Below are positions 1 through 9,523 of a DNA stretch of 64,000 nucleotides, piece after piece. The stretch is from Prolixibacteraceae bacterium. GTDB lineage: Bacteria; Bacteroidota; Bacteroidia; Bacteroidales; Prolixibacteraceae. The translations under genes were made by a program, and so were the position numbers. Location of the stretch: contig JAIOZY010000013.1 of the NCBI GenBank assembly GCA_021740385.1, forward strand, positions 18,674 to 82,673. Direction: 5' to 3'. The notes beneath the pieces were generated by a model. That model saw nothing but the letters and a program-made list of their open reading frames with translations, was not told the origin of the DNA and searched no databases. Each line of letters begins with the position of its first letter. Within the stretch, counting starts at the first letter, position 1.

Positions 1-3000
1 TTTGGATCATCAACTTGTTCTGCTTCTTTTGCTTCACCGTATTGCAAAATGTAATTACGGGTTTCGGTAAGCGGGCTGTTGGTCATCGATGTTGTACTAC
101 CCGGGGTATAGCTAAGTGTTACCCGTTGTTTTGCTGTTGAATTTTCGGTCAAAGTAAAAATGATCGTGTAATCATCGACTGTTTCGATGTTGGTAACCGG
201 GTTAACGGTATCGTTGTTCAAAATGGTAAAATCGTCCATTTCTAATGTTGAAATCTCGACCATTTCACTAAAAACAATTTCCACTTTACGGCTATCATCG
301 GGATGCAGTTTTGCAGCAGTTATAAACATTTTATTTTGATTGGTGTAAGGCTTTTCGGGTGGCCCGAGGTAGCTGTTTTTTGAAGGACCGGTTTCGACCA
401 CAATTTTTTGTAAAACAACCCCGGGATCGACCATCCAGTATTTTAAACTATGCAATCCGGCTTCGGTAACTTCAAGATTGGTTGACGAAATGATGATATT
501 GTTTGCACGACCGGCATCGGTATCGCCGTTAAACGAGGTTATTACCGGGTTGTTGTCGTTAAGCGATACGGCATAGCGCAAGCCTTCAGGTCTTGCCAGG
601 TAATTGATTGTAGGTGCCAAATAGGCATTGACTTTAACCGTTCCGCTTGTAAAAAAGTAAACCGAATAGGAAAGATGCGGGCTGTTTCCGCCAGGGCTAA
701 CACTGGCTGATGTTGTGGGCATGGTGGTAACCCCTGAGCCTGTCCGCCCAAAATCGGGGATGATTTGCCACCGGTTTTGTTCGGTTTCTGTCATGCTGTG
801 AAAATGGTGTGCCTCCATTGCAATGTAGCCATCGTTTTCGAAGAAACATTCAGTGTCATCCGGTGCAGTGATTTCGGGATTAAATACCCGTACATAAACG
901 GTAGCTGTTTGTTCGTTGGGGCCGTGAATTGTAACGGGGATGGTATCGGTGCCTGTTGCGGTGTTCGTCCAATTAACGGATACATTGAGGCGCTGTTCCT
1001 GTGAAATCCTGCCTGAATTGGGGGTTATTTTTAAAATTGCCGTATCGACCGCTACACTGTATTCAAAAGGTGTTTTTCCTTTGTTAAAAATTTCGATGTA
1101 GCGTTCGCTTTGCCTGAAGGCATTAAAATTGAGCATTAACGTGTCAATTACCGGCCAATACCCTTCAAAACCTTCAACGGCAACACCCATTTGGGCACTT
1201 CCGGGCACCTTTATTTCATACACTTCGGGTTCGATATTTGTTGACGGATCGCTCCAGCTCGTGTACCCAATGTGCGGTTGCGACATCATGCGGTCCCATT
1301 TCCCGTCAGCCACCTGTGTGTGGTAATAGCGTGTGATTTCAGCATCTTTGTCAAAAAGTTCTTTTACTTTTTCGCCATAGTCATTTGTCGAAGTCCTTCC
1401 CTGAAATGAATACATGTAATTCTTACCCAGATTAAAATACATGTCATGGAGGTTTGCACAGGCATCTACGGGGTGTTCAACCAACTGGAAATAAGCATCC
1501 TGTAATTTTCCGGGCAGGATTGCTGCAACGGAATCAACTTCATGTTCGAGCTGCTTATAATCGCCCAAAACCGATTCAGCCTCGCGGAAATTGACCAGGC
1601 TGTAAGTTTGTTCGTTTAACAACTCGGGTTTTCGCCGTCCGTTGTATTTTCCGTAACGGGCCAAAAAGCTGCCAATTGCAGGGGCATGGTTTTCGCCAAA
1701 TTGTTGTTGTGTCCATAACCGGTGGTATGCTTCCATCCTTTCGGCAGTCCAAAATTCAGGGTTCCATGCCATGTCGAGAAAGAAAGAAGCAGGGAATTCC
1801 ATGGGTTTCAAATCGCCAACGTTAACAATCCAGATGGTTTCAACACCGTGTTGGTAAGCCAGGTTCATCTGTTCCCAGATACGGGGCAGGGGATTGGTGT
1901 TTAGCCATTTGTACGACCTTGGGCCACCGACGTAATCGAAGTGGTAATAAATGCCATAGCCGCCTTCCCTTTCGGGTGCTCCGGGAGCGGGAAGCCTGCG
2001 TATGTTTCCCCAGTTGTCGTCAGCAAAAAGCAGGGTAACATCGTCGGGTACATCCATTCCCTGGTCGTAATAATCCTGAACCTCTTTGTAAAGAGCCCAT
2101 ACCTGTGGCGTTTTTTCAGGCGCTTCGCCGGTTACATTGCTGATGATGGTACGTTGGTCGGCCACAATCCGTTCGAGCAGTTCAATGGCCGTTCCGGTTG
2201 TCATGGGTTCATCACCGTCGCCACGCATGCCAATGGTTACAATACTTTCCTTTTCTTCATTCCTGACAATTCCTTCGCGCCAGAATTCTTTTAATTCATC
2301 GGCATTTGTTTCGTAATTCCAATCACCTTTTCCATGTGTGCTCCAGTCTTTTTGCGCCCTGAGCATGGGTTCGTGGTGCGATGTACTGATTACAATGCCG
2401 TATTCATCGGCAAGTATCGGGTTTAATTCATCGTCTTCAAAAAAAGATTTTCCCCACATGGCCGGCCACAGAAAATTGCCTTTCAGGCGGAGGATCAATT
2501 CAAAAACTTCCTCATAGAATTGGTGGTTAAAAAAACCGTATGTTTTCGAAACCCAGCCGCTTAGGGCAGGGGCTTCGTCGTTTAAGAAAATGCCGCGGTA
2601 TTTTACTGCCGGTTCGCCCCGGGTATGTTTTCCCGGTTTAATGAAGATTGCTTCCTTTTCTTTTGCAGGAACATCGGCCCAAAAGTGCCAGGGCGATATC
2701 CCGATCTGTTCCGATACGTCATAAATTCCAAATATGGTACCGCGTTTATCGCTGCCTACAATAACCAGTGCCGAATCGACTGCCGAAAACGGGTTGGCTA
2801 CCGTTTGAATTATGAATTTTTCCCATTTGCCGGTTAAGCCCGTTGTGTCGATTACATGGTTCGCCACCAGGCTGTCGATTATCAGGTTTTTGTTAAGCGT
2901 ACCGGCAATAACGAGGTTTTTGGCACCGGGTATAACATCTTCAAACAAATCGGGTGTTTCCCCGGTAATTTTAAAAACATCGTTTTGCAAATCAGTTAAT

Positions 3001-3200
3001 GCCCTGTTAACACCGGCATACTCGGTCGAACTTGTTAAAAAAGGGGTAGCACCGTTATTGTTGCAGAGGGGAAAATACCCTTCGTGTTTTGTTTCCGATA
3101 CGTAGCTTGCAGTGTCAATTACTACGGCATTGCATAAAGTTTGCATGCCGGTTACAATAAAAAGCACCAGTGCAAATTTCTTTAGTCCGTTTTTTTTCAT
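1..3200 (-). CDS. GH115 alpha-glucuronidase (3' end beyond window)
   Basis: The reading frame starts at the ATG complementary to 3198-3200 and stays open to the window edge, giving about 1066 visible codons; the C-terminus is missing. An N-terminal signal peptide (about 20 residues) predicts export. Seen in the sequence: a block reading WPAMWGKSFFEDDE near residue 240 and GIYYHFDYVGGPRSYKW near residues 415-430, both typical of glycoside hydrolase family 115, followed by the GH115 C-terminal region and later Ig/CBM-like beta-rich segments. Family knowledge: GH115 enzymes remove (4-O-methyl-)glucuronic acid side chains from internal and terminal xylose of glucuronoxylan. The gene is divergent from the HTCS regulator and near two SusCD pairs, so it probably acts in the periplasm or at the cell surface as part of this PUL. 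Substrate assignment is inferred from the family. Confidence 0.9.
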   Translation of the reverse strand, partial: MKKNGLKKFALVLFIVTGMQTLCNAVVIDTASYVSETKHEGYFPLCNNNGATPFLTSSTEYAGVNRALTDLQNDVFKITGETPDLFEDVIPGAKNLVIAGTLNKNLIIDSLVANHVIDTTGLTGKWEKFIIQTVANPFSAVDSALVIVGSDKRGTIFGIYDVSEQIGISPWHFWADVPAKEKEAIFIKPGKHTRGEPAVKYRGIFLNDEAPALSGWVSKTYGFFNHQFYEEVFELILRLKGNFLWPAMWGKSFFEDDELNPILADEYGIVISTSHHEPMLRAQKDWSTHGKGDWNYETNADELKEFWREGIVRNEEKESIVTIGMRGDGDEPMTTGTAIELLERIVADQRTIISNVTGEAPEKTPQVWALYKEVQDYYDQGMDVPDDVTLLFADDNWGNIRRLPAPGAPEREGGYGIYYHFDYVGGPRSYKWLNTNPLPRIWEQMNLAYQHGVETIWIVNVGDLKPMEFPASFFLDMAWNPEFWTAERMEAYHRLWTQQQFGENHAPAIGSFLARYGKYNGRRKPELLNEQTYSLVNFREAESVLGDYKQLEHEVDSVAAILPGKLQDAYFQLVEHPVDACANLHDMYFNLGKNYMYSFQGRTSTNDYGEKVKELFDKDAEITRYYHTQVADGKWDRMMSQPHIGYTSWSDPSTNIEPEVYEIKVPGSAQMGVAVEGFEGYWPVIDTLMLNFNAFRQSERYIEIFNKGKTPFEYSVAVDTAILKITPNSGRISQEQRLNVSVNWTNTATGTDTIPVTIHGPNEQTATVYVRVFNPEITAPDDTECFFENDGYIAMEAHHFHSMTETEQNRWQIIPDFGRTGSGVTTMPTTSASVSPGGNSPHLSYSVYFFTSGTVKVNAYLAPTINYLARPEGLRYAVSLNDNNPVITSFNGDTDAGRANNIIISSTNLEVTEAGLHSLKYWMVDPGVVLQKIVVETGPSKNSYLGPPEKPYTNQNKMFITAAKLHPDDSRKVEIVFSEMVEISTLEMDDFTILNNDTVNPVTNIETVDDYTIIFTLTENSTAKQRVTLSYTPGSTTSMTNSPLTETRNYILQYGEAKEAEQVDDP

Positions 3201-3555
3201 TCGTCTATTTCTTTTAAGTTGTTGATTCAATCTTGGTACAGCCTATGTGTTTATTAAAACGATCTGTTTCTCCATCACAGCTTGTTGCGATCTGTCGGGA
3301 GAACTTCACCCGCTTAGGCGTGATTGTTTCATTTGAATTTGTTTATGTTAATTTTTTTTGCCTTGTTGTTTGTTCAAATCGATAGAAAAAATAATGGTAT
3401 ATAATAATAAGCGTGAAATAATATAGAATGTTCCGGATGGGATTCAAATTTTAAATTTAATTTTTTTGTTTTCAAACAAAATGATTTTTTTAACCCGTAA
3501 TGATTATTTTTATATTTTTTGTTTGTTGAATTTTTTATAAACCCGGGAAATATTG
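3201..3555. promoter_or_regulatory. Divergent intergenic region between GH115 and HTCS
   Basis: About 355 bases separate the divergent starts. The half next to the HTCS gene is strongly AT-rich with T runs. I found no exact Bacteroidota -33/-7 pair in either direction, so promoter positions are not assigned. It must hold the start signals of both genes and may hold regulator-binding sites; I see no convincing repeat pair that would mark them. Confidence 0.4.
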
Positions 3556-6500
3556 ATGGAAAGGCGATTTAGTATAGGTAAGGTTGTTTTATTAGTTGCT
3601 TTCAATTTATTGGTCATCACGTTATTGGCTTCAAATGCCAGGTTTCAGCATATTAATTCAAAGTATGGCATTTCGATGCGCGAAGTTTATTCCATTTGTG
3701 AAGACCATAACGGTTTTATTTGGGCATCCTCAAAAACGGGTATCCTGAGAATTTCTGAAAACGATTACCGAATATATAAATTGCCCTACGAAGACGCCAG
3801 TGTTACTGTGAGAATGGTTTACAACGATTCTACCTTTGTGGTATACACCAGTAACGGGCAGATTTTCCTTTTTAACGAAGTTTTGGACCGGTTCGAATTG
3901 TTAGTGAATATACGAACTGAATACAACAGTTCATTTATGTCAATAAACTCGATTTTGATCGGAACCGATAAAACGTTGTGGATTGCTACTGACCGTGGGT
4001 TGTACCGCCATAAGGACGGTAATGTATACCAGTTGAATAATAATCGTGGGCATATTAATAATTTAACCTGGTTTTCCGATCGCGAAATTATCCTGAATAA
4101 TGACAATAAATTATACAAGATTGATGTACGCACAAGTGTTACAACCCTTGTAGATATTGCGATAGAACCATCCGGTTTTCGAATTTCAAATCTTTTTATG
4201 GATAGCGCCAAAAATGTTCTTTGGATCGGTACCATGGCAAACGGACTGTATTCATACGACTTTGCCGAAAAGAAAACCGAAAAGTTTCCAATTACCTGCT
4301 TTCCGAAACAACCCATAACTTCTTTTGAGTTTAATTACGACTCAACATTGTTTATCGGTATCGACGGACAAGGGATATGGCAACTTGACACAGAAAAGGC
4401 ACAGGTACTGAATATTTACAAGGAAAACATTGACGACCCGGGATCGATAAAGGGAAACGGGGTATACGATATTTATCTGGACGATGATAACCGTGTATGG
4501 GTATGTACATATAGCGACGGGCTGTCATATTTCGATCAGTTATCGCCATTGGTGCAACATGTAACCCATGAAGTCAACAATCCAAACTCGTTGCCCAATA
4601 ACAACATCAATAGCGTTATTCAGGATAAAAATGGTAAACTCTGGATTGCCACCAACAACGGGATAAGTTGTTGGGATATGGAAAGCAACAACTGGAGAAA
4701 TTTTTATACAAACAAGCAGGAACAGGCACAGGTTTTCCTTACCCTTTGCGAAGATGAAAAGGGCCGGATATGGGCAGGGACTTACGCATCGGGAGTATAT
4801 GTAATTGATGGCGAAACCGGAGCAGAATTGCAACACTATTCTTCAAAAGAGCCTGCATCACCCATTCATCCCGATTATGCTTTTGATATTTATGAGGATG
4901 CGGCCGGGGATATCTGGATTGGCGGTATTAACATCGAAGTAGCACGGTACATTATAAGCGAGAACCGGTTTCAGAAATATAACACGCAACCCTTGTATGT
5001 TTTTGCCGGGTACGGGGAGCAAATGCTGCTTGGATGTGCTTATGGACTTGGCATTACCGATAAATATTTCGATAATTCGCGAATATTGGTAAACGGTTTT
5101 GTTGTTCAGGATATTCTGGTGAAAGACAGTTTGTTTTGGATTTGCACCAATGGCGACGGCCTGATTAAGTTTAACCCTTCAACAAGGGGAATTGTGCAGT
5201 ATACAACCAGTAACGGATTGCCTTCCAATTTTGTAAACAGCATTGCCCCAATGGATGATTATTTCTGGTTAGGGACTGAAAGTGGTATATGCCGGTTTAG
5301 TTATAAAGATACAAGTGTACTAACTTATCCTTCCATTCATAGCATTTCGAATTTATCGTTTAATCAAAATGCTGTTTGCCAGCTTCGGAACGGCCATTTA
5401 GCCTGGGGATCAAATAATGGGATTGTAATATTTAATCCGAATAATATTCGGGAGACCAAACAACAAGGCAAAATATTCATTCAAAACTTAAGCATTTCCG
5501 GCCGTTCGGTACGCGATATTCCAGCATTCGGGCTTACAAAACCTGTTGACAAACTTAAAAGCATAAAACTCAAACACAACCAAAATACCATCACCCTTGA
5601 ATTATTGTCGATAGGCGTGGCCCCGGGTTCGAAATTTTCGTGGAAGATGGAAGGCCTCGACCAAAAATGGAGCCAGCCTTCGAACAACCGTGTCATTACG
5701 TTTTCAAACCTGATGAGCAGCGATTTTGTGTTGTATATCAAGCTGTACGACAGCTCTTTGTCGCACATAATCGATAAACGGTACCTGGCAATAAGCGTTA
5801 CCCCTCCTTTTTGGAGTACCTGGTATTTCTTTGTCATCGTTTTCATTGTTATTACGGCTGTTTTTTATTTTATTTTTTGGTATTATATCAACCTCCTGAA
5901 ACAACAACACGCCGAGGAAAAAGTACGTTTTTTCACCAATACCGCCCACGATATGCGAACTTCGCTTACGTTGATTAAGGCACCCGTTGAGGAATTGGAC
6001 AAGGAACAAAGGCTTACTCAAAATGGACGTTATTACCTTAAACTTGCCAGGGAACAGGTTGACCGTCTTTCATCGGTTGTAACGCAATTAATGGATTTTC
6101 AGAAAGTTGATATGGGCCGCGGCCAGTTGGTTTTTCGTGAAGCCAACCTGGTTAGCTTAATTAAAAACCGTGTGCTGATGTTTGAATCGTTGGCATCGGG
6201 CAAGGGGGTTGAATTGATATTCAATTCAGAAAAAAAGACGCTGCAAACACCTGTTGATGAAGTAAAAATTGAAAAAATTGTTGACAACCTGGTGTCAAAT
6301 GCAATAAAATATTCACCCGCGGGTACCCGGGTGAGGGTAAATTTAAAGTTTTCTGAAAAAAAGTGGTACATGGAAGTTGCCGATCAGGGGATTGGAATTA
6401 GCAAGAAGGAACAAAAACAACTTTTTAAAGAATTTCACCGGGGCGAAAATGCCATTAATTCAAAAATTGTAGGATCGGGAATCGGATTATTGCTGGTTCG

Positions 6501-7449
6501 GAATTATGTAACGCTCATGGGAGGCAAAATACACATTAACAGCAGCGAAAACAAGGGATCAACCTTTGTCGTGTCGTTCCCCTTTAGAAGCCAGCAGCCA
6601 CATATTGGAGAAAAAAGAATGGATCCTTCCACCCATCCGGAATTGTCATCCGGAAAAGATGTTCCGGTTCCCGATAAAAATAATTTTCATAAGCGTTTGG
6701 GTTCAATGAATGTTCTGGTTGTGGAGGATAACGAAGAATTACTGAAATTTATTGAGCACGCACTCACCGGCGACATTAAAGTCAAAACAGCACGAGATGG
6801 AGCAACTGGCTGGGAGAAAATCCAAAAAGAGAACCCGGATCTTGTAATATCGGATATCATGATGCCAAAAATGGATGGTTTTGAGTTGTGCCGCCTGATG
6901 AAATCGACATTTGAAACATCACATATCCCAATTATTTTGTTATCCGCACTGTCGGAAAAAACCGACCAGTTACACGGTTTGGGTCTCGGGGCCGATGATT
7001 ACCTGACCAAGCCTTTTGACATATCCTTGCTGAAACAAAAAATTACCACCATAATTCAAAACAGGGATGCAATACGTGAAAAAGCATTGCGCCTGATAAA
7101 AGGAAGCCCCAACAACGAGTCGATAATCATAAATAAACACAACGACCAATTCCTGAAAAGAATGCTCGAAGTGATCCATGCAAACATTTCAAACCCGTCG
7201 TTTAGTAAAACGGAATTTGCCTCGTCGATGAATGTCAGTACATCACTTTTATATGTAAAAGTTAAATCGTTAACCGATCAGTCGCCCAGTGATTTTATAC
7301 GCACTGTACGCCTCGATCACGCCTGGGAATTACTTCATTCTAAAAACTACAGTGTAACGGAAGTTAGCGAATTGAGCGGTTTTTCGAACCCGGGATACTT
7401 TTGCACCGTTTTCAAAAAACATTTTGGAAAAACACCTTCTGAGGTATAA
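3556..7449 (+). CDS. Hybrid two-component system (HTCS) sensor/regulator
   Basis: A one-protein signalling system of about 1297 residues. Order seen: N-terminal hydrophobic segment (about 8-25), a long periplasmic region of Reg_prop beta-propeller repeats (for example WIATDRGLYR, WIGTMANGLYS, LWIATNNGIS), a Y_Y_Y domain (about 660-745), a transmembrane helix (about 756-780), a HisKA domain with phospho-acceptor His798 in AHDMRTSLTLI, a HATPase with NLVSNAIKYSPAG and GSGIGLLLV, a receiver with phospho-acceptor Asp1100 in VISDIMMPKMDGF, and a C-terminal AraC-type helix-turn-helix ending in GKTPSEV. The ATG at 3556 is preferred over the in-frame TTG just before it. Family knowledge: such proteins bind an oligosaccharide in the periplasm and switch on the adjacent PUL. 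Its position between GH115 and the SusCD operon suggests control of both, with a xylan-derived ligand as inference. Confidence 0.93.
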   Translation: MERRFSIGKVVLLVAFNLLVITLLASNARFQHINSKYGISMREVYSICEDHNGFIWASSKTGILRISENDYRIYKLPYEDASVTVRMVYNDSTFVVYTSNGQIFLFNEVLDRFELLVNIRTEYNSSFMSINSILIGTDKTLWIATDRGLYRHKDGNVYQLNNNRGHINNLTWFSDREIILNNDNKLYKIDVRTSVTTLVDIAIEPSGFRISNLFMDSAKNVLWIGTMANGLYSYDFAEKKTEKFPITCFPKQPITSFEFNYDSTLFIGIDGQGIWQLDTEKAQVLNIYKENIDDPGSIKGNGVYDIYLDDDNRVWVCTYSDGLSYFDQLSPLVQHVTHEVNNPNSLPNNNINSVIQDKNGKLWIATNNGISCWDMESNNWRNFYTNKQEQAQVFLTLCEDEKGRIWAGTYASGVYVIDGETGAELQHYSSKEPASPIHPDYAFDIYEDAAGDIWIGGINIEVARYIISENRFQKYNTQPLYVFAGYGEQMLLGCAYGLGITDKYFDNSRILVNGFVVQDILVKDSLFWICTNGDGLIKFNPSTRGIVQYTTSNGLPSNFVNSIAPMDDYFWLGTESGICRFSYKDTSVLTYPSIHSISNLSFNQNAVCQLRNGHLAWGSNNGIVIFNPNNIRETKQQGKIFIQNLSISGRSVRDIPAFGLTKPVDKLKSIKLKHNQNTITLELLSIGVAPGSKFSWKMEGLDQKWSQPSNNRVITFSNLMSSDFVLYIKLYDSSLSHIIDKRYLAISVTPPFWSTWYFFVIVFIVITAVFYFIFWYYINLLKQQHAEEKVRFFTNTAHDMRTSLTLIKAPVEELDKEQRLTQNGRYYLKLAREQVDRLSSVVTQLMDFQKVDMGRGQLVFREANLVSLIKNRVLMFESLASGKGVELIFNSEKKTLQTPVDEVKIEKIVDNLVSNAIKYSPAGTRVRVNLKFSEKKWYMEVADQGIGISKKEQKQLFKEFHRGENAINSKIVGSGIGLLLVRNYVTLMGGKIHINSSENKGSTFVVSFPFRSQQPHIGEKRMDPSTHPELSSGKDVPVPDKNNFHKRLGSMNVLVVEDNEELLKFIEHALTGDIKVKTARDGATGWEKIQKENPDLVISDIMMPKMDGFELCRLMKSTFETSHIPIILLSALSEKTDQLHGLGLGADDYLTKPFDISLLKQKITTIIQNRDAIREKALRLIKGSPNNESIIINKHNDQFLKRMLEVIHANISNPSFSKTEFASSMNVSTSLLYVKVKSLTDQSPSDFIRTVRLDHAWELLHSKNYSVTEVSELSGFSNPGYFCTVFKKHFGKTPSEV

Positions 7450-7740
7450 ACCCATTTTTTTTTGTTTTCTTTCATGTTATTGACAATTATCTAATTAAGA
7501 AATCGGCATGACTGATTTGTGAAATTTATTTCGTAGTCAGTTCTTATATTTTGCATAAATAAAGCAGGACATAAAAAACAATATGCATATTTATCATAGG
7601 TAATGGCAATGAAAAACCCAATTTCTTCATTAATCTCTATTTCTTTGAAGTTGATTGCAATCGAATGGATGTGAAGTAATCTGTTAAATGGTTGTCCTTC
7701 TCCCGGGCTTTGAGGAAAATATGTCTAAAATAAAAAATGT

Positions 7741-7770
7741 AAGGAGGCTTGGGTAAGGCCTTCTTTTTTT
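7741..7770 (+). terminator. Candidate intrinsic terminator, plus strand
   Basis: Arms 7741-7748 and 7758-7765 pair over 8 bases with one G-U pair, around a 9-base loop, and are followed by T run 7766-7770. It faces the plus strand but lies about 290 bases after the HTCS stop codon, so it either ends a long 3' UTR or belongs to a small transcript. Confidence 0.5.
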
Positions 7771-7960
7771 TACACAATTGAGATACATGAAAAGAGCAAA
7801 TTCCGAATGACCAATATTTGATGATTTTTTTACTACGTCCTGACAAGCTGGGTTGAAGGATTATCTGGCAAGAGGAGGCGGAAAATGAAAAGATGACAAT
7901 TGGAAATATTGATACACCGGTTTATTGAGTTGATCGTATATACAGCGGGATTCATTTTGC

Positions 7961-7993
7961 AAAAAAAAACCTACCGGATTTTTCCCGATAGGT
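7961..7993 (-). terminator. Intrinsic terminator of the SusCD operon
   Basis: Arms 7968-7977 and 7984-7993 form a 10-base stem (one G-U pair in minus-strand RNA) with a 6-base loop. On the minus strand it is followed by a run of U (complement of 7961-7967). It lies 46 bases after the stop codon of the last SusD gene, a normal place for the end of the operon. Confidence 0.75.
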
Positions 7994-8039
7994 TTCAAAA
8001 TCTATGAAATTAAAACATTGAAGTTTTTGTGGTTTTCTG

Positions 8040-9494
8040 CTATTTTTCAAAAGGCAGATACCAGTTCTCTTCGTTATTAAGTTGTTCTTTAATTTTATTG
8101 GCCATTGCCTGGTCGGAGAACTTTGCCGCAACCCTGTTGGCCAGGTAGGCATTTCCCCTTCGGCGGGCAACGCGCATGAGGTCGAACCATCGTTTTCCCT
8201 CGAAAGCAAGTTCCATGGCCCGTTCTTCAATAATTAAATCTTCAATGTAATTGACCCGGTCAACACCATCGGGAACCGATCGCTCGTCGAGGTAAACACG
8301 CCCCCTGATCCCTATGTTGTAACCCCAGCCGGTATAGTCGTTATACCCGTCGTTTAAAAGGGCCAGTGCAATATCCGACGATCCTGTCCGGTTAAGAGCT
8401 TCAGCTAAAAGCAAATGAATGTCGGCTGCACGGTACAGGATGATGTCTGAACTAAAATCCTCAAATTCAAGGTTGTACTTGTTTACAAAATGGTCTCCGT
8501 TTATGGTGTCGTACGAAACGCCTAAACCCCGGTATTCGTCACCATCGTTGTCATCCTGCATCTCGAAAAGGTTCGTAATTATTCCTGATGGTTTTGCAAT
8601 GTAATCATATTCATAACCGTACCATCTTTCAATGGGGTTTGGCTGGCTCTCGTTAAACGAAAACGGCACGGCAACCATTACTTCGCTTTTCTGGTACGCC
8701 GAATTAATGAATATTTCCTGCCAGGAATCCCTGAGGTAATTTCGGCTGATTTTGTAAATGTTCTCATCGTTTTCAAACCCCTCTATGGCCATTTGAAGGT
8801 AGGTAACCGCGTTGGGATAATCCTGTTTTTCGAGATAAATATCACCAATTAACGCTTTGTTATACATGGATAGAATGGCCGGTTGTTGGTTTTCGTCGAG
8901 GTAATCGATGTCCAGATAAGGCAGCAGGTGGTTTATTAATGTATCAAGAATAACGGTTCGTGGTAAATAATTCAATTCATTGGCCAATTCGGGCATGTTG
9001 TCTTCCAGTAAAGCGGCTTCACCATATAGCCTGGCGATGGTAAAATAGGCCCACGACCTGATCCCGACAAGGTTTCCTTTAAATACTTTAATATCAATAT
9101 CGGTAATGTCCTGATCTTTTGACGCAATACTGTCGATGTACAACAAGGCTTCATTGGCATTGATTACAACCTGGTAAAACACCGATGGGTCAATGTACGG
9201 ATTTTCTTTGCCAATGTTGTGGTTGTTAATATCCTGCCAGTATAAACCTACGTTTTCATTAACCGTGGTCAGGTCGGCCATAAGCTCATTGGTAAAAACC
9301 ATTTGAGGAGCAACATCCCTTAAAATTGCCAGTGCTGCCTGGCACGATATTTCGGCTTCCTGCATCGAATTATAATGCTGGTCGGGTGTTATCCGGTCGC
9401 TTGGAATCTCGTTGAAAAAATCTTCGGTACAACCTCCAATTATCAGGATAGTCATTAATTGGATGGCAATCCATTTGAATTTATTTTTCATCAT
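8040..9494 (-). CDS. SusD/RagB-family glycan-binding lipoprotein (second pair)
   Basis: A 484-residue SusD-like outer-membrane lipoprotein. The signal peptide ends in a lipobox with Cys22 (LIIGGC). The mature N-terminus EDFFNEIPSDRITPDQHY matches the usual SusD start, TPR-like helices follow, and the C-terminal block with ERAMELAFEGKRWFDLMR is the typical RagB/SusD signature. Family knowledge: SusD forms the lid of a SusC transporter and binds oligosaccharide at the cell surface. It is the last gene of the six-gene operon, 29 bases after the SusC stop, and is followed by a good terminator. Its substrate is not readable from the sequence; xylan is inferred from the neighbouring GH115. Confidence 0.93.
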   Translation of the reverse strand: MMKNKFKWIAIQLMTILIIGGCTEDFFNEIPSDRITPDQHYNSMQEAEISCQAALAILRDVAPQMVFTNELMADLTTVNENVGLYWQDINNHNIGKENPYIDPSVFYQVVINANEALLYIDSIASKDQDITDIDIKVFKGNLVGIRSWAYFTIARLYGEAALLEDNMPELANELNYLPRTVILDTLINHLLPYLDIDYLDENQQPAILSMYNKALIGDIYLEKQDYPNAVTYLQMAIEGFENDENIYKISRNYLRDSWQEIFINSAYQKSEVMVAVPFSFNESQPNPIERWYGYEYDYIAKPSGIITNLFEMQDDNDGDEYRGLGVSYDTINGDHFVNKYNLEFEDFSSDIILYRAADIHLLLAEALNRTGSSDIALALLNDGYNDYTGWGYNIGIRGRVYLDERSVPDGVDRVNYIEDLIIEERAMELAFEGKRWFDLMRVARRRGNAYLANRVAAKFSDQAMANKIKEQLNNEENWYLPFEK

Positions 9495-9523
9495 AATCGT
9501 AATATTTCCATTAACATTAATAC

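Larger units (their letters stand above)
7450..8039. other. Intergenic region between HTCS and the convergent SusCD operon
   Basis: About 590 bases lie between two convergent stop codons. No convincing gene is present; the 69-codon frame on the minus strand (7637-7846) has no recognisable family or signal. It holds two terminator-like hairpins, listed separately. The distance from the HTCS stop to the plus-strand hairpin, about 290 bases, leaves room for an unrecognised small transcript. Confidence 0.5.
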
